The position numbers were made by a program, and so were the translations under genes. From positions 1 through 59,500 of the forward strand of contig JACTUB010000017.1 of assembly GCA_015660885.1 (NCBI GenBank): a stretch of DNA of 59,500 nucleotides. The letters run 5' to 3'. How positions within the stretch are numbered: the stretch's first letter is position 1; each line of letters begins with the position of its first letter. The notes beneath the pieces are model-generated. The model had not been told where the DNA came from. It searched no databases and saw nothing but the letters and a program-made list of their open reading frames with translations. Of the stretch, positions 42,552 to 51,871 are shown piece by piece. This stretch comes from Methanoregulaceae archaeon. Its GTDB lineage: Archaea > Halobacteriota > Methanomicrobia > Methanomicrobiales > Methanospirillaceae.

Positions 42552-44293
42552 TCCACAGTCACACTCTTTGCAAGGTTTTTAGGTTTGTCTACATCCCGAT
42601 TTAAAGCAACTGCAGTATGGTACGCGAGAAGCTGCAGGACGACGACACTTGTCAGCACCTGAATAAAAGGATGTGTTTCAGGCAGGGGAATAAAAATATC
42701 CACAACATCGGAAAGTTCCAAATCCCCCTGTTCTCCGAGGGCAATTACCGGTGCACCCCGGGCTTTCATTTCCTTTATATTGGAAATCATTACCCCATAG
42801 GTCTCACCGGGCATACAGATGGCAACAACTGGCGTTTCTTTGGAAAGCAGAGCAAATGGTCCGTGCTTCAGCTCCCCTGCAGCATAACCCTCGGCATGGA
42901 TGTAGGATATCTCCTTCATCTTCAGCGACCCTTCAAGGGATACCGGATAAAACGGTCCTCTCCCCACGAAGAAAATACTGTTCGCATTACGGCAAAGTTC
43001 GACAGCACCAGACAGATCCATGAGAAGCACCTCTTCTATTGCACGATGTCCGCTGAGTAATACCTCCTCATATTCTCCATCACCGATGAAATCTATGATC
43101 TGCATCAGGATCGCAAGCTGCGCGATAAATGACTTTGTCGCTGCTACGCTTATTTCGGGTCCGGCCCGCATGAAAAGAGTAAAATCGGCGATCCTGCTGA
43201 TAGTACTACCCAGTACGTTTACAATTGCAAGGGTTGTACAGTTGTGCCCCTTTGCCTGTTTGAGTGCCGATAGGGTATCAGCGGTCTCGCCAGACTGAGA
43301 AATTCCGATTACAACCCCCTTTATTGGGGGGGAGAAATATTTGAATTCTGAAGCAAAATCGAGCCGCACCGGGATTGCACAGGAATCTTCGAGAAGATAC
43401 TTGAAAATGAGACCGGCATGGTAAGAAGAGCCGCATGCGACGACAGTCACCGATTCCGGATTCCTGATCGGTGCTGGAATTGTTTCACGAGTGATAGCTC
43501 TGACAGAATTGTAGAAAGCCTGTGGCTGTTCGTAGATTTCCTTGAGCATATAGTGTGCAAACCCTCCTTTTCTGGTGTCTTCGATTGACCAGTCTACGAG
43601 TTCTACAGGCCGTTGGACTTGGTTCTTTCCGTTAAAAATCTCTACGGTTACCGGGGTAATACAGGCGATGTCTCCATCTTCGAGATAAATTGCGCGTTCG
43701 GTATAATCAAGGATGGGTGTCATATCTGAAGCGGCAAAAAATTCCCCATCTCCAACTCCGAGAACAAGCGGACTTGCATACCGAGCTGCGATGATCTGGT
43801 CTACACCTTTGGAGATAATCAACAGGGCGAAGGATCCCTTCAGTTTTGGGACGACATTCTGAACAGCAGAAAGAAGATCTTTTTCCGATTCATAAGCCTC
43901 TTCGATAAGATGTGCGGCAACTTCAGTGTCGGTCTCCGAGCGGAATGTGTGTCCCCTTAATATTAGCTCCCGTTTCAGATCTGCATAGTTCTCAATAATT
44001 CCATTGTGCACTATTGCAATCTGGTTTAAGCAGTCTGTGTGCGGGTGGGCATTGATATCATTGGGAACACCATGTGTTGCCCAGCGGGTATGCCCTATCC
44101 CGATCTTTCCTTTGAGATGACCTGCTGAATGCGAAGAGTCGGAGATCCTGCCCTGATGTTTATCCAGCTCAATGCCGTTGCCGATTGTGGCGATACCGAA
44201 TGAATCATACCCACGGTATTCCAGCTTCTTGAGTCCTTCTACTATAATCGGTGCAGCCTCCCTCCGGCCGATATACCCCACGATGCCGCACAC
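42548..44293 (-). CDS. glmS: Glutamine--fructose-6-phosphate aminotransferase
   Basis: A 581-residue enzyme making glucosamine-6-phosphate. The N-terminal amidotransferase has Cys2 in [13 protein letters not shown] as nucleophile after Met removal; [18 protein letters not shown] and [13 protein letters not shown] follow. The two SIS sugar-isomerase domains carry [49 protein letters not shown] and KHGPFALL, and the end is [17 protein letters not shown]. It is shorter than bacterial GlmS by about 25 residues but complete. It starts with GTG 44293, 1 base after the stop of the preceding gene. Confidence 0.94.
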   Translation of the reverse strand: MCGIVGYIGRREAAPIIVEGLKKLEYRGYDSFGIATIGNGIELDKHQGRISDSSHSAGHLKGKIGIGHTRWATHGVPNDINAHPHTDCLNQIAIVHNGIIENYADLKRELILRGHTFRSETDTEVAAHLIEEAYESEKDLLSAVQNVVPKLKGSFALLIISKGVDQIIAARYASPLVLGVGDGEFFAASDMTPILDYTERAIYLEDGDIACITPVTVEIFNGKNQVQRPVELVDWSIEDTRKGGFAHYMLKEIYEQPQAFYNSVRAITRETIPAPIRNPESVTVVACGSSYHAGLIFKYLLEDSCAIPVRLDFASEFKYFSPPIKGVVIGISQSGETADTLSALKQAKGHNCTTLAIVNVLGSTISRIADFTLFMRAGPEISVAATKSFIAQLAILMQIIDFIGDGEYEEVLLSGHRAIEEVLLMDLSGAVELCRNANSIFFVGRGPFYPVSLEGSLKMKEISYIHAEGYAAGELKHGPFALLSKETPVVAICMPGETYGVMISNIKEMKARGAPVIALGEQGDLELSDVVDIFIPLPETHPFIQVLTSVVVLQLLAYHTAVALNRDVDKPKNLAKSVTVE

Positions 44294-44294
44294 T

Positions 44295-45449
44295 TCATAT
44301 CACCATTGATTCGTCGGGCAGGATTCGGGAAATAACCCGGCTCCCGCCTTCAATTGTGACATTATTACCCACTATGCAGTTTTTGAAGATCGTAAAGGGT
44401 CCTGAAATGACCCTATCACCGAGCACAACTCCGAATTCCGGTTTTATTACCTCTCCCTCGATATTCATCAGGCTTGACGATGCTGACATGGTGGTGTGGT
44501 CCGCAAGCCTGCAACCTTCGCTTGTCACCGTATCGATGATTCGTGAGTGTGAACCAATTGATGTGTCATCCATAACAAGCGAGTTTCCTATCAACGTGAA
44601 TGGTTCTATTTTTACCCGGGAACCAATACTCGTGTTGGGCATAATACAACAGCTGGGGCCAATCTCGCAATCATTCCCGATGATAACCGGCCCTGATATG
44701 AGGGTGTTGGGACCTATCGTTGTACCTTTTCCAATGTTTACCGTTCCCTGTGTGATTGTCTGGCGGCTTGTTGTTCCTTCTCGTGCTTCGGGAAGATCTT
44801 TTAGCAAACGTTTATTCATCTTAAGGAGGTCCCAAGGATAGATGGCATCCTGCCAGTCATCTGCCATGATCGCCTGAAGTTTTTCATCGGAATCAAGCAT
44901 TGAGGAGACTGCATCGGTAATGTCATTTTCACGAATATATGAAAAGAAGTCTCTGGTCAACGAATAAATGCCAGTACTCACCATGAAACTTGGTGAATGT
45001 TCGGGTTTCTCGATAATCCCGGTCACAAATCCGTCTTTTAACAACACTACACCAAAGTTCGACGGGCTTGGATGCTCTTTGACGAGCATTGCATTTTTGA
45101 TCTCTTTAATCCTCCCGATTGAGTGATGATCAATATAATTATCACCAGGGAGAAGGAGAAAATCTCCCTTTATATGCGATTCCGCACATTTGAGGGCATG
45201 AGCAGTCCCAAGCTGTTTATTCTGGATCACTACTTCAACAGGTAGTTCAAGTTGGTTTAAAAAACGAGTTACCTGCTCTTTACGGTATCCGACAACTACA
45301 ATAATATCACGAATCCCGTTTTTCAACAGGGCTTCGATCACGTATTCGATGATTGGGCGGTTCGCGACCGGAATCATTGCCTTTGGTCTGCTTCTTGTTA
45401 ACGGGCGAACCCGTTTTCCCTCTCCCGCTGCTAAAATGACTGCCTGCAT
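44295..45449 (-). CDS. Bifunctional sugar-1-phosphate nucleotidylyltransferase/acetyltransferase (GlmU-like, copy 2)
   Basis: A 384-residue enzyme. N-terminal nucleotidyltransferase: VILAAGEGKRVRPLTRSRPKAM, LLLPGDNYIDHHSI and the metal-binding region. The C-terminal left-handed beta-helix (about 235-384) carries hexapeptide repeats such as IGKGTTIGPNTLISG and VIIGNDCEIGPSC. Archaeal relatives act as glucose/glucosamine-1-P nucleotidylyl- and acetyltransferases. ATG 45449 begins the conserved MQAVILAAGEGKR; the longer frame overlaps the previous gene. It differs from copy 1 in its acceptor-site residues, so the two may have different substrates. Confidence 0.85.
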   Translation of the reverse strand: MQAVILAAGEGKRVRPLTRSRPKAMIPVANRPIIEYVIEALLKNGIRDIIVVVGYRKEQVTRFLNQLELPVEVVIQNKQLGTAHALKCAESHIKGDFLLLPGDNYIDHHSIGRIKEIKNAMLVKEHPSPSNFGVVLLKDGFVTGIIEKPEHSPSFMVSTGIYSLTRDFFSYIRENDITDAVSSMLDSDEKLQAIMADDWQDAIYPWDLLKMNKRLLKDLPEAREGTTSRQTITQGTVNIGKGTTIGPNTLISGPVIIGNDCEIGPSCCIMPNTSIGSRVKIEPFTLIGNSLVMDDTSIGSHSRIIDTVTSEGCRLADHTTMSASSSLMNIEGEVIKPEFGVVLGDRVISGPFTIFKNCIVGNNVTIEGGSRVISRILPDESMVI

Positions 45450-45457
45450 CCTTTTAC

Positions 45458-46657
45458 CTACCGGATAATTGCATTCTCTCCCAAACACCCTGCAACATAC
45501 GAGTTGGGTGCAAACTGTGCGTTACTCCCGATCAATGTACCGACATTGATGGAGCAGTTGATCCCGAACTGAACTCCATCACCTATAACGGCACCAAATT
45601 TTTTCCTCCGCGTATCCTTTCCGCAGACTCTGACATTGGAATGGTCATGCCGCAGATTTGCGATTTTGGTTCCCGCACCAAAATTACATCCAGTACCAAT
45701 AATTGAATCACCAATATAGTTGAAGTGTGGGATATTTGTCCCGGCCATAATAATGGAGTTCTTGAGTTCAGTGCAATGCCCGATGTGGCAATCGTCACCT
45801 ACACTGGTTGCACCCCGGATATATGCATGGGGGCCGATGCGGCAATTTTTGCCTATGATGCAGGGACCTTCAATACAGGTACCGGATTTCACCAAACTCC
45901 CTTCCCCAACGATAATGGTTCCATGAATTGATACCCCTTCTTCCACCGTTCCTTTAAGATCAGACTGAAGATTGCCCATAAGAGTGAGATTTGCATCAAG
46001 CATGTCCCATGGGTTTCCGACGTCCATCCAATATGACAACTGATGTGCCTTCATCTTCTTTTCTGCAATATATTCAAAAAGTGCATCAGTGAGTTCAAGT
46101 TCCCCCCGGCTTGAAGTCTGTACGCTGTCCACAGCATCGAAAATATCCGGATCGAAATGGTATGCTCCCGCATTGATCATGTTGGACTTTGGATATTTTG
46201 ACTTCTCCTCAAGGGAAGTCACGAGACCATTTTCCACCACAACTACACCATAGTCTCCCGGATGATTCGTAGTGCTCGTGCTCATGCATGGCGGATGGCA
46301 TTTGCGTAGATCTGCAATATCTGTGCTTTTAATAATCATATCGCCATTCAACAGCAGAAATGGTCCTGTGACAAGATCACGTACAGAACGCACAGCATCC
46401 GCAGTTCCATGCTGGTGCCGCTGAGGAGCATATCTGATATGAACTCCCCATTGTGATCCATCCTCAAAATGTTTTCGAATCTCCCGTTCCCCATAGCCAA
46501 CGACAAAAACAAAATCGTTAATCGCAGCATCACGTGCGGCGAGAACGAGATGCTCTATCATAGGGCGGTTAGCAAGGGGGAGCATTACCTTTGGGCGCTT
46601 CGCCGTAAGGGGACGCATCCGTTTTCCCTCTCCTGCGGCAAGAACGACACATTCCAT
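45458..46657 (-). CDS. Bifunctional sugar-1-phosphate nucleotidylyltransferase/acetyltransferase (GlmU-like, copy 1)
   Basis: A 399-residue paralogue of the next gene. Motifs: VVLAAGEGKRMRPLTAKRPK, LLLNGDMIIKSTDI for metal binding, MINAGAYHFDPDIF and YWMDVGNPWDMLDAN. The left-handed beta-helix shows repeats such as IGKNCRIGPHAYIRG and MAGTNIPHFNYIGDSIIGTG, with INVGTLIGSNAQFAPNSYVA near the end. The order glmM-glmU-glmU-glmS suggests UDP-GlcNAc synthesis; it is the more GlmU-like of the two because the NIPHFNYIGDS/GAGT region matches the GlmU acetyltransferase site. Follows glmM by 22 bases. Confidence 0.87.
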   Translation of the reverse strand: MECVVLAAGEGKRMRPLTAKRPKVMLPLANRPMIEHLVLAARDAAINDFVFVVGYGEREIRKHFEDGSQWGVHIRYAPQRHQHGTADAVRSVRDLVTGPFLLLNGDMIIKSTDIADLRKCHPPCMSTSTTNHPGDYGVVVVENGLVTSLEEKSKYPKSNMINAGAYHFDPDIFDAVDSVQTSSRGELELTDALFEYIAEKKMKAHQLSYWMDVGNPWDMLDANLTLMGNLQSDLKGTVEEGVSIHGTIIVGEGSLVKSGTCIEGPCIIGKNCRIGPHAYIRGATSVGDDCHIGHCTELKNSIIMAGTNIPHFNYIGDSIIGTGCNFGAGTKIANLRHDHSNVRVCGKDTRRKKFGAVIGDGVQFGINCSINVGTLIGSNAQFAPNSYVAGCLGENAIIR

Positions 46658-46679
46658 ACTAATCCTCGGATTACAACAT

Positions 46680-47930
46680 TTAAGCAGTTTTCCCCTGCGT
46701 AACCAGACTGCGACTTTTTTTTAGCATCTCCTTTGCTTTCTGAGAAGTTTTTGCCTCTGCGGTAATGCGTATTTTGGGCTCGGTCCCGCTCGCCCGGATC
46801 AGGAACCAGCCCTCCTCTTCTGCAACCCTGATCCCGTCTGTAGGACTCGTTGCTCCAAGAGCCAGGACAGTTTCCCGGGCGGTATCGCAGGCAAAAGATT
46901 CCCTCAGGATCGGGTAGGAGGGCATAGCATCAAGCTCACCAGAGACATTCCATTCAGATGCGATCTCGCAGAAAAGGGCTGCGGCAAACGGCCCGTCGGG
47001 ACAGTACGAGATCTTCGGGAAAATCCATGCTCCTGAGGGTTCACCCCCAAAATCTCCCCACTTTAAGAGTTCTTCAGAGACATAGGTATCACCAACGGGT
47101 GTCCTTTTAACCTCAGCGATATCTTCGATAATCATGGAAGCGTCGCTGGTGGTAACGACCTGCTTTGCGTCAAGATACCTGGCAAAAAGCATGAGAAGAT
47201 GGTCCCCGTCAATGTAGCGTCCTTTGTTGTCAAATGCCATCATCCGGTCAGCATCCCCGTCATGCACAACCGCACATGCAGATCCCGTTTTTTTCACCAT
47301 TTCCCCGACATATCCAAGATTTTCCTTCAGTGGTTCTGAAGGGCGGGCAAAATGGCCCGAGGGATTGCAGTTGACACACACCGGTTTTGCACCCCCATCA
47401 GCAAGAAGTCCAGGCGTGAGTACAGATCCTGCACCGTTGCCGCAGTCAACTACGACCCTAATTCCGGATTTAATATGAGTTTTTTCCAGAATTACATTTT
47501 TATGAAGAGAAAGAACATCTATTGACCGTTCGATTCCCTGATGCCGCCAGTCTGTCCAATACCGGGTTTTCAGGAGTTCCTCTACGTTTACCTGCTGGAT
47601 ATTAGTGAAAGATGAACCGTCGGAGTTGAATAGTTTCAATCCATTGTATTCCTCCGGGTTGTGAGAAGCGGTGATCATACACCCGGCTTTTACCGTACGG
47701 GTTGCAAAAGCAACAGATGGAGTCGGAGTAATACCGGCAACATATGCGGTTCCACCACTCCCGATAATACCGGATATCACCAGATGGACAAGAAGAGGGC
47801 TTGTTGTGCGGGTGTCCATTCCGACAAGAATATCGGAAGATCGGAATGCCAACGCTGATCCAATCTTCAGAGCAGTGTCAATAAGTGTCTGATCGAATTT
47901 CCTTCGTATCCCAGAGGACCCGAAAAGCAT
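46680..47930 (-). CDS. glmM: Phosphoglucosamine mutase
   Basis: A 416-residue alpha-D-phosphohexomutase. It begins MLFGSSGIRRKFDQ; the phosphoserine loop is MITASHNPEEYNGLKLF with the catalytic Ser, the metal loop is VHDGDADRMMAFD, the sugar-binding segment is GGEPSGAWIF and the C-terminal phosphate site is RASGTEPKIRIT. It converts glucosamine-6-P to glucosamine-1-P, linking GlmS to the GlmU-like enzymes. It is the first gene of the minus-strand amino-sugar operon; no clear TATA box was seen in the 96 bases upstream. Confidence 0.92.
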   Translation of the reverse strand: MLFGSSGIRRKFDQTLIDTALKIGSALAFRSSDILVGMDTRTTSPLLVHLVISGIIGSGGTAYVAGITPTPSVAFATRTVKAGCMITASHNPEEYNGLKLFNSDGSSFTNIQQVNVEELLKTRYWTDWRHQGIERSIDVLSLHKNVILEKTHIKSGIRVVVDCGNGAGSVLTPGLLADGGAKPVCVNCNPSGHFARPSEPLKENLGYVGEMVKKTGSACAVVHDGDADRMMAFDNKGRYIDGDHLLMLFARYLDAKQVVTTSDASMIIEDIAEVKRTPVGDTYVSEELLKWGDFGGEPSGAWIFPKISYCPDGPFAAALFCEIASEWNVSGELDAMPSYPILRESFACDTARETVLALGATSPTDGIRVAEEEGWFLIRASGTEPKIRITAEAKTSQKAKEMLKKSRSLVTQGKTA

Positions 47931-48026
47931 GATGAGTTATTGGATCGCTGTCAAAAAGAGTTTACCTTTTTGTTGGATCGTATTCATTTCCTCGGTTATT
48001 TCCAGACAGGAGTTGTTGTAGGGTTG

Positions 48027-48638
48027 TCAGCAGGTACCAAAAGGGCACCAGTGTAAAAGCTGGTTCAGCCGGGCAACACCGGCAGTTGAAGGCCCGAGAC
48101 ACAGGATCCTATCTGTTTCCCCAGCGTTCCGGATGATCTCACCTGTACCCGGTTCTATGATACCCTCACCGTTGATGAGAATCACATCTGCGTCCTGTGG
48201 ATGTGTGACAATTGTGCTCCTGAAGGCAGCCTCGACTGCAGGCATGCTGCCCCTGCAAAAGATCCGTTTTCCGCCAAGTTCGTGTGCGAGTTGCCGGTGA
48301 CATTCTTTGTGCGAAGATTCCGGGCAGGAATGAAGTATTCTTGAGAGACAGAAAAAACCCGTGGTTACATTCACTATTGCAGCGGCAGCACCCCGGACAG
48401 GAGGTGTATCGAGCGGCGTACCGAACATGAACGAGATCTTTGTTGTTGCCCTGATGGGGTCGTATGTGATAAAATCAGCATTCCTCCCGCCAAATACTGC
48501 AGTCATACACGCACCCCGTTCAAACTGGCAGTTTACGGTATCTGATCGTACGTCAAGAACTACCCTGCTGTCCTCGCAGCCGCTGTCTTTCATCAATGTT
48601 TCGAGTTTGTTGACCGTTTCAATAATAAGGTCCATCAT
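48027..48638 (-). CDS. Conserved hypothetical protein coupled to a cyclase
   Basis: A 203-residue soluble protein not recognised. It has an N-terminal helix MMDLIIETVNKLETLMKD, a middle part with cysteines (FFCLSRILHSCPESSHKEC), and a C-terminal half with alternating hydrophobic strands (DADVILINGEGIIEPG, DRILCLGPSTAGVARLNQLL), resembling a Rossmann-like binding fold. The start ATG overlaps the cyclase stop (ATGA), so it probably works with it. Might bind a metal or a cofactor through the cysteines. I have no further assignment. Confidence 0.6.
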   Translation of the reverse strand: MMDLIIETVNKLETLMKDSGCEDSRVVLDVRSDTVNCQFERGACMTAVFGGRNADFITYDPIRATTKISFMFGTPLDTPPVRGAAAAIVNVTTGFFCLSRILHSCPESSHKECHRQLAHELGGKRIFCRGSMPAVEAAFRSTIVTHPQDADVILINGEGIIEPGTGEIIRNAGETDRILCLGPSTAGVARLNQLLHWCPFGTC

Positions 48639-49249
48639 TCACATCCATGGTTATCAATGAGTACAACCCGGGCAGGAGACCCGTCAAGCCCGGTGAAGCG
48701 CAAAGGCAGTGCTATCATTTCATAGTCCCCCTCCTCCACATCAGAGAGATCGAGGAGTTCTAAGATAATGCATCCATGGCTGAGCAGTTCACGGTGTACA
48801 GTTCCGTCACACTCGTAGGATTCTATGGAGGGGGAATCGATACCCACACATTTCATGTCACAACCAGTGATGAGACGTGCTGCATCTGTCATCAGGCAAG
48901 GGTAATTTTCAATAAAACGGTCTGTTGTGGAAAATGATGTTTTTAACAGGAGCCTGTCAATGCCATCCAGCCGGCCCCTCAGGTGATCTGCCGTGATACT
49001 GGTGCCTGCACAGGTTACATCGAGTACCCGGCAGGTCCCCATGATATGCGAGAGAGGGATTGTATCAATCGTATCACCGGTTTTCAGGTAATGCGCCGGC
49101 GCATCGATATGCGTCCCGGTATGGGTGCTCAGGTGCAGGTCAGTGATCAGGTAGCGTCCATGATCAGTCTGGCGGAATAACGGGGCGATATCGCCAGGAT
49201 ATATAAGTGTGCCTTCAGAGAGCGGACGCGTGATATCGATAATTTTCAT
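48635..49249 (-). CDS. Cyclase/kynurenine-formamidase-like metal hydrolase
   Basis: A 204-residue member of the cyclase family (PF04199). Signature residues: IDITRPLSEGTLIYPGD at the start and the metal-binding motif THTGTHIDAPAHYL, then GIDSPSIE. Bacterial homologues hydrolyse N-formyl-kynurenine or make cyclic products; the archaeal substrate is unknown, and the trp pathway is 30 kb away. It is flanked by pcm (6-base gap) upstream and the unknown coupled gene downstream, forming a three-gene unit. Confidence 0.82.
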   Translation of the reverse strand: MKIIDITRPLSEGTLIYPGDIAPLFRQTDHGRYLITDLHLSTHTGTHIDAPAHYLKTGDTIDTIPLSHIMGTCRVLDVTCAGTSITADHLRGRLDGIDRLLLKTSFSTTDRFIENYPCLMTDAARLITGCDMKCVGIDSPSIESYECDGTVHRELLSHGCIILELLDLSDVEEGDYEMIALPLRFTGLDGSPARVVLIDNHGCE

Positions 49250-49255
49250 GTAAGA

Positions 49256-49906
49256 CTACCCACTCCATCCGCATTCACCAATGAGGGGAACGAACCTGAC
49301 TCCCCCGCACTGGTCCTCTGTTATGGATCCATCCCTTTTTCTGAGCCGGATGAGCTCCTGGATGTCACGCCCCCCCACTGGCGCCACGAGCCTGCCCCCT
49401 TCAGCCAGTTGTTCGATAAGTGGGCGGGGAACCGATGGTGTCGCAGCAGTGATGATAATTGCGTCATACGGGCCCTTTTGTGGATACCCGCGTGTCCCGT
49501 CACCCACGATCACGTCAACGTTTTTGCAGCCCACGGTCGCGAGATTTGCCCTTGCCAGCCCGGCAACTTCCGGGATCCGCTCGATGGTCGTCACCTGCCG
49601 GACAAGTGCTGCCAGTACTGCAGCCTGGTAACCACACCCGGTCCCTATCTCAAGCACACTATCAGTGGGTTTCAGGGCAAGAAGTTCTGTCATCAGCGCA
49701 ACAATATAGGGCTGGGAAATCGTCTGGCCGTTCCCGATCGGCAGCGGGCAGTCCTCGTATGCTGATTTGTCATATGGAGGCGGAATGAAAAGGTGACGGG
49801 GGACTTCTTTCATTGCTGAAAGGACATGCTGGTCACGTATGCCCCTCGCTGCAATCTGGGACATTACCATCCTGACGCGCTCGTCGGCTCTCAAATATGG
49901 CGGCAT
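49256..49906 (-). CDS. pcm: Protein-L-isoaspartate O-methyltransferase
   Basis: A 216-residue repair methyltransferase that uses SAM to methylate isoaspartate residues in aged proteins. Motifs: VPRHLFIPPPYDKSAYEDCP, PIGNGQTISQPYIVALMTEL (substrate Ser), VLEIGTGCGYQAAVLA (SAM site), DVIVGDGTRGYPQKGPYDAI and the end PLIGECGWSG. Full length for the family. It starts a minus-strand unit continuing into the cyclase and the unknown gene, and follows sufB by 12 bases. Confidence 0.93.
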   Translation of the reverse strand: MPPYLRADERVRMVMSQIAARGIRDQHVLSAMKEVPRHLFIPPPYDKSAYEDCPLPIGNGQTISQPYIVALMTELLALKPTDSVLEIGTGCGYQAAVLAALVRQVTTIERIPEVAGLARANLATVGCKNVDVIVGDGTRGYPQKGPYDAIIITAATPSVPRPLIEQLAEGGRLVAPVGGRDIQELIRLRKRDGSITEDQCGGVRFVPLIGECGWSG

Positions 49907-49918
49907 AGGTTGGTGGTT

Positions 49919-51034
49919 TTAGAATCCTGCTTTTTCCGCTACATCAATGGAAGCGTCGATCTGCCTCTGCAAGGCTTCGGGAAGCCCGGCAATCTTCACA
50001 TCCAGAAATCCCCTGATGATTGTTGCTGTCGCTTCGTCCTCGTCAAGCCCCCGGGACATCAGGTATTCGATCTCATCTTGGGCGAGCTTGCCCACCGCGG
50101 CTTCATGCGAGAGTTCCGTGCCTACCACCGATCCCTCAATTTCCGGGATTGCATCGATGATACCGTCATTCAGGATAAGGCCCTTACACTCGAGATGCCC
50201 GCGGGTTCCGGCAGTTTTTCCCTTGATGTCACCCCGGGATATAATTGTGCCGCCTTTTGTGATAGCGCGGGTGATCAGTTCAGCGCTGGCACCCCTTCCT
50301 TCAAGAATGGCACGGGAACCGATATCGATATAGGAACCCGGTGTTGAGATGACAACAGTGCTGAAGCGTGCGACCGTGTCAGTTCCCCTGAGGGTAGCCG
50401 TGGGATACATCTGGATTTTTTTCACCGGCTGCATGCAGACATAATTGGAGAGGAACACCCCGTTATCGTCAACGATGGAGGCACTTCTGGGGTACACTTC
50501 AATGTTCTCGCTCCAGTTGTGGATCATCGTGAAACTGATCTTGGCATCTTTTTTCACGAAAAATTCAGAGATGCCATAGTGAGCGCCACCTTTGCCGACG
50601 TGTGCCCCGCTTGTACACCCTGATATGATATGGAGCTCAGCCCCCTCTTCAGCAATGATGATATTGTGGACATGCTGGATCTGTTCCCGCCCGAGATAGA
50701 GACAGGCCTGGATGGGGAGGATATTGTTTGAGCCTTTGTGTGCAATAATGACGTAACCCTTCGGGTCTTTCTGTGCTGCAACATACCGGGTAATGTCATC
50801 TTTTTCCGGTGAAACTGCCTGCCAGGTATACTCTTTCATGCCATCATATTTTTCCATCGCCTTTTTAAAGGAAAGGATTTCTATGCCCTGCTGCGAGCAT
50901 TCAGCCTGGACGATCTCCTGGTCCATCTGGAGATAGCTGCCGCAGCGGTTTTTCATGGCAAGGTCGATACCTACCTGGGCGACGCGGTCCTGGTCAGCTT
51001 TTGAGAGCACGGGGACGTTCACTGGTGACGGCAT
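49919..51034 (-). CDS. sufB: SufB/SufD-family Fe-S cluster assembly protein
   Basis: A 371-residue beta-helix protein of the SUF system. It shows ARFSTVVISTPGSYIDIGSRA, RAITKGGTIISRGDIKG, AGTRGHLECKGLILNDG with a cysteine at the usual cluster site, and GTELSHEAAVGKLAQDEIEYL. These are the conserved SufB core motifs; the archaeal single SufB with SufC is the minimal SUF system and assembles Fe-S clusters for the many clusters of methanogenesis. ATG 51034 overlaps the sufC 3' end by 16 bases; the longer frame is not needed. Confidence 0.9.
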   Translation of the reverse strand: MPSPVNVPVLSKADQDRVAQVGIDLAMKNRCGSYLQMDQEIVQAECSQQGIEILSFKKAMEKYDGMKEYTWQAVSPEKDDITRYVAAQKDPKGYVIIAHKGSNNILPIQACLYLGREQIQHVHNIIIAEEGAELHIISGCTSGAHVGKGGAHYGISEFFVKKDAKISFTMIHNWSENIEVYPRSASIVDDNGVFLSNYVCMQPVKKIQMYPTATLRGTDTVARFSTVVISTPGSYIDIGSRAILEGRGASAELITRAITKGGTIISRGDIKGKTAGTRGHLECKGLILNDGIIDAIPEIEGSVVGTELSHEAAVGKLAQDEIEYLMSRGLDEDEATATIIRGFLDVKIAGLPEALQRQIDASIDVAEKAGF

Positions 51035-51750
51035 TCGAGACACTCCTTGTACCCGCGTTGTTTGATATCTTTTAAGATTTCCCGGGGATTGCCATGACAC
51101 TTGATCTCCCCGTCACACATCACATGTCCCTTGTCTGCGTCCAGATAATCAAGGATGAACCCGGTGTGCGTAATAACGAGCCCGCTTTTTTTACGCTTGA
51201 CAAGATGCATGTCTTTTTCCAGCAGGGAACCGATAGCAGTTCCGATGAGGGAAATATTTTCCAGGTCAACACCGCTTTCCGGTTCATCGAGCATGAGAAA
51301 GTCGGGATTCTGGATCATCAGCTGCAGTACTTCACTGCGTTTAATCTCGCCGCCTGAAAATCCCTTGTTAATGTCCCGCTCAAGAAATTTATCCATATGC
51401 ACTGATTTGGCAAGCTCGGGAATGTTTACTCCTTTGCTTTTGGATATGGCAGTGAGCATCTTACCCAGCTTCAGCCCGGAGATGGTTGGCGGACGCTGGA
51501 AGAGCATACCCATCCCCCGTTTGGCCCGTTCATGGGCTTTCATCGTTGTCACATCTTCCCCTTTGAAGAGAATTTTCCCCTCGGTTATCCGGTAGTTGGT
51601 AAATCCCATAATGGTCATGAGGAGTGTTGTTTTACCCGACCCGTTGGGCCCGAGAAGGACATGGGTTTCCCCTTCTCCGATATGGAGATTAATGTCGTGT
51701 AACACCTCTTTATCGCCGATTCGCACATGAAGGTCTTCTATCTGCAGCAT
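51019..51750 (-). CDS. sufC: Fe-S cluster assembly ATPase SufC
   Basis: A 243-residue ABC-type ATPase. Walker A is LLGPNGSGKTTLLM, the Q-loop is MLFQRPPTI, the signature is FSGGEIKRSE, Walker B is DFLMLDEPESGVDLENI, and the switch His is in LVITHTGFILDY. The C-terminus ends with a CxxC pair (KECLECRHQ) not typical of bacterial SufC. It pairs with SufB and is the first gene of the operon; the 120-base spacer to the divergent DNA methyltransferase gene holds both promoters. Confidence 0.93.
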   Translation of the reverse strand: MLQIEDLHVRIGDKEVLHDINLHIGEGETHVLLGPNGSGKTTLLMTIMGFTNYRITEGKILFKGEDVTTMKAHERAKRGMGMLFQRPPTISGLKLGKMLTAISKSKGVNIPELAKSVHMDKFLERDINKGFSGGEIKRSEVLQLMIQNPDFLMLDEPESGVDLENISLIGTAIGSLLEKDMHLVKRKKSGLVITHTGFILDYLDADKGHVMCDGEIKCHGNPREILKDIKQRGYKECLECRHQ

Positions 51751-51871
51751 AGATCGATCGTAGAGAATATGTGGATCACAGCATTAAACGCTTTTTGAAG
51801 TGACTAAAAAATACCAGTGTTTTTTAGATCCTTTAACACATCTTCTGGTAATATACACGGGATAGCATTTC

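Noticed and set aside
41934..42662. Plus-strand 242-codon ORF
   Set aside because: Antisense of the hexapeptide acyltransferase and glmS end; composition not protein-like.
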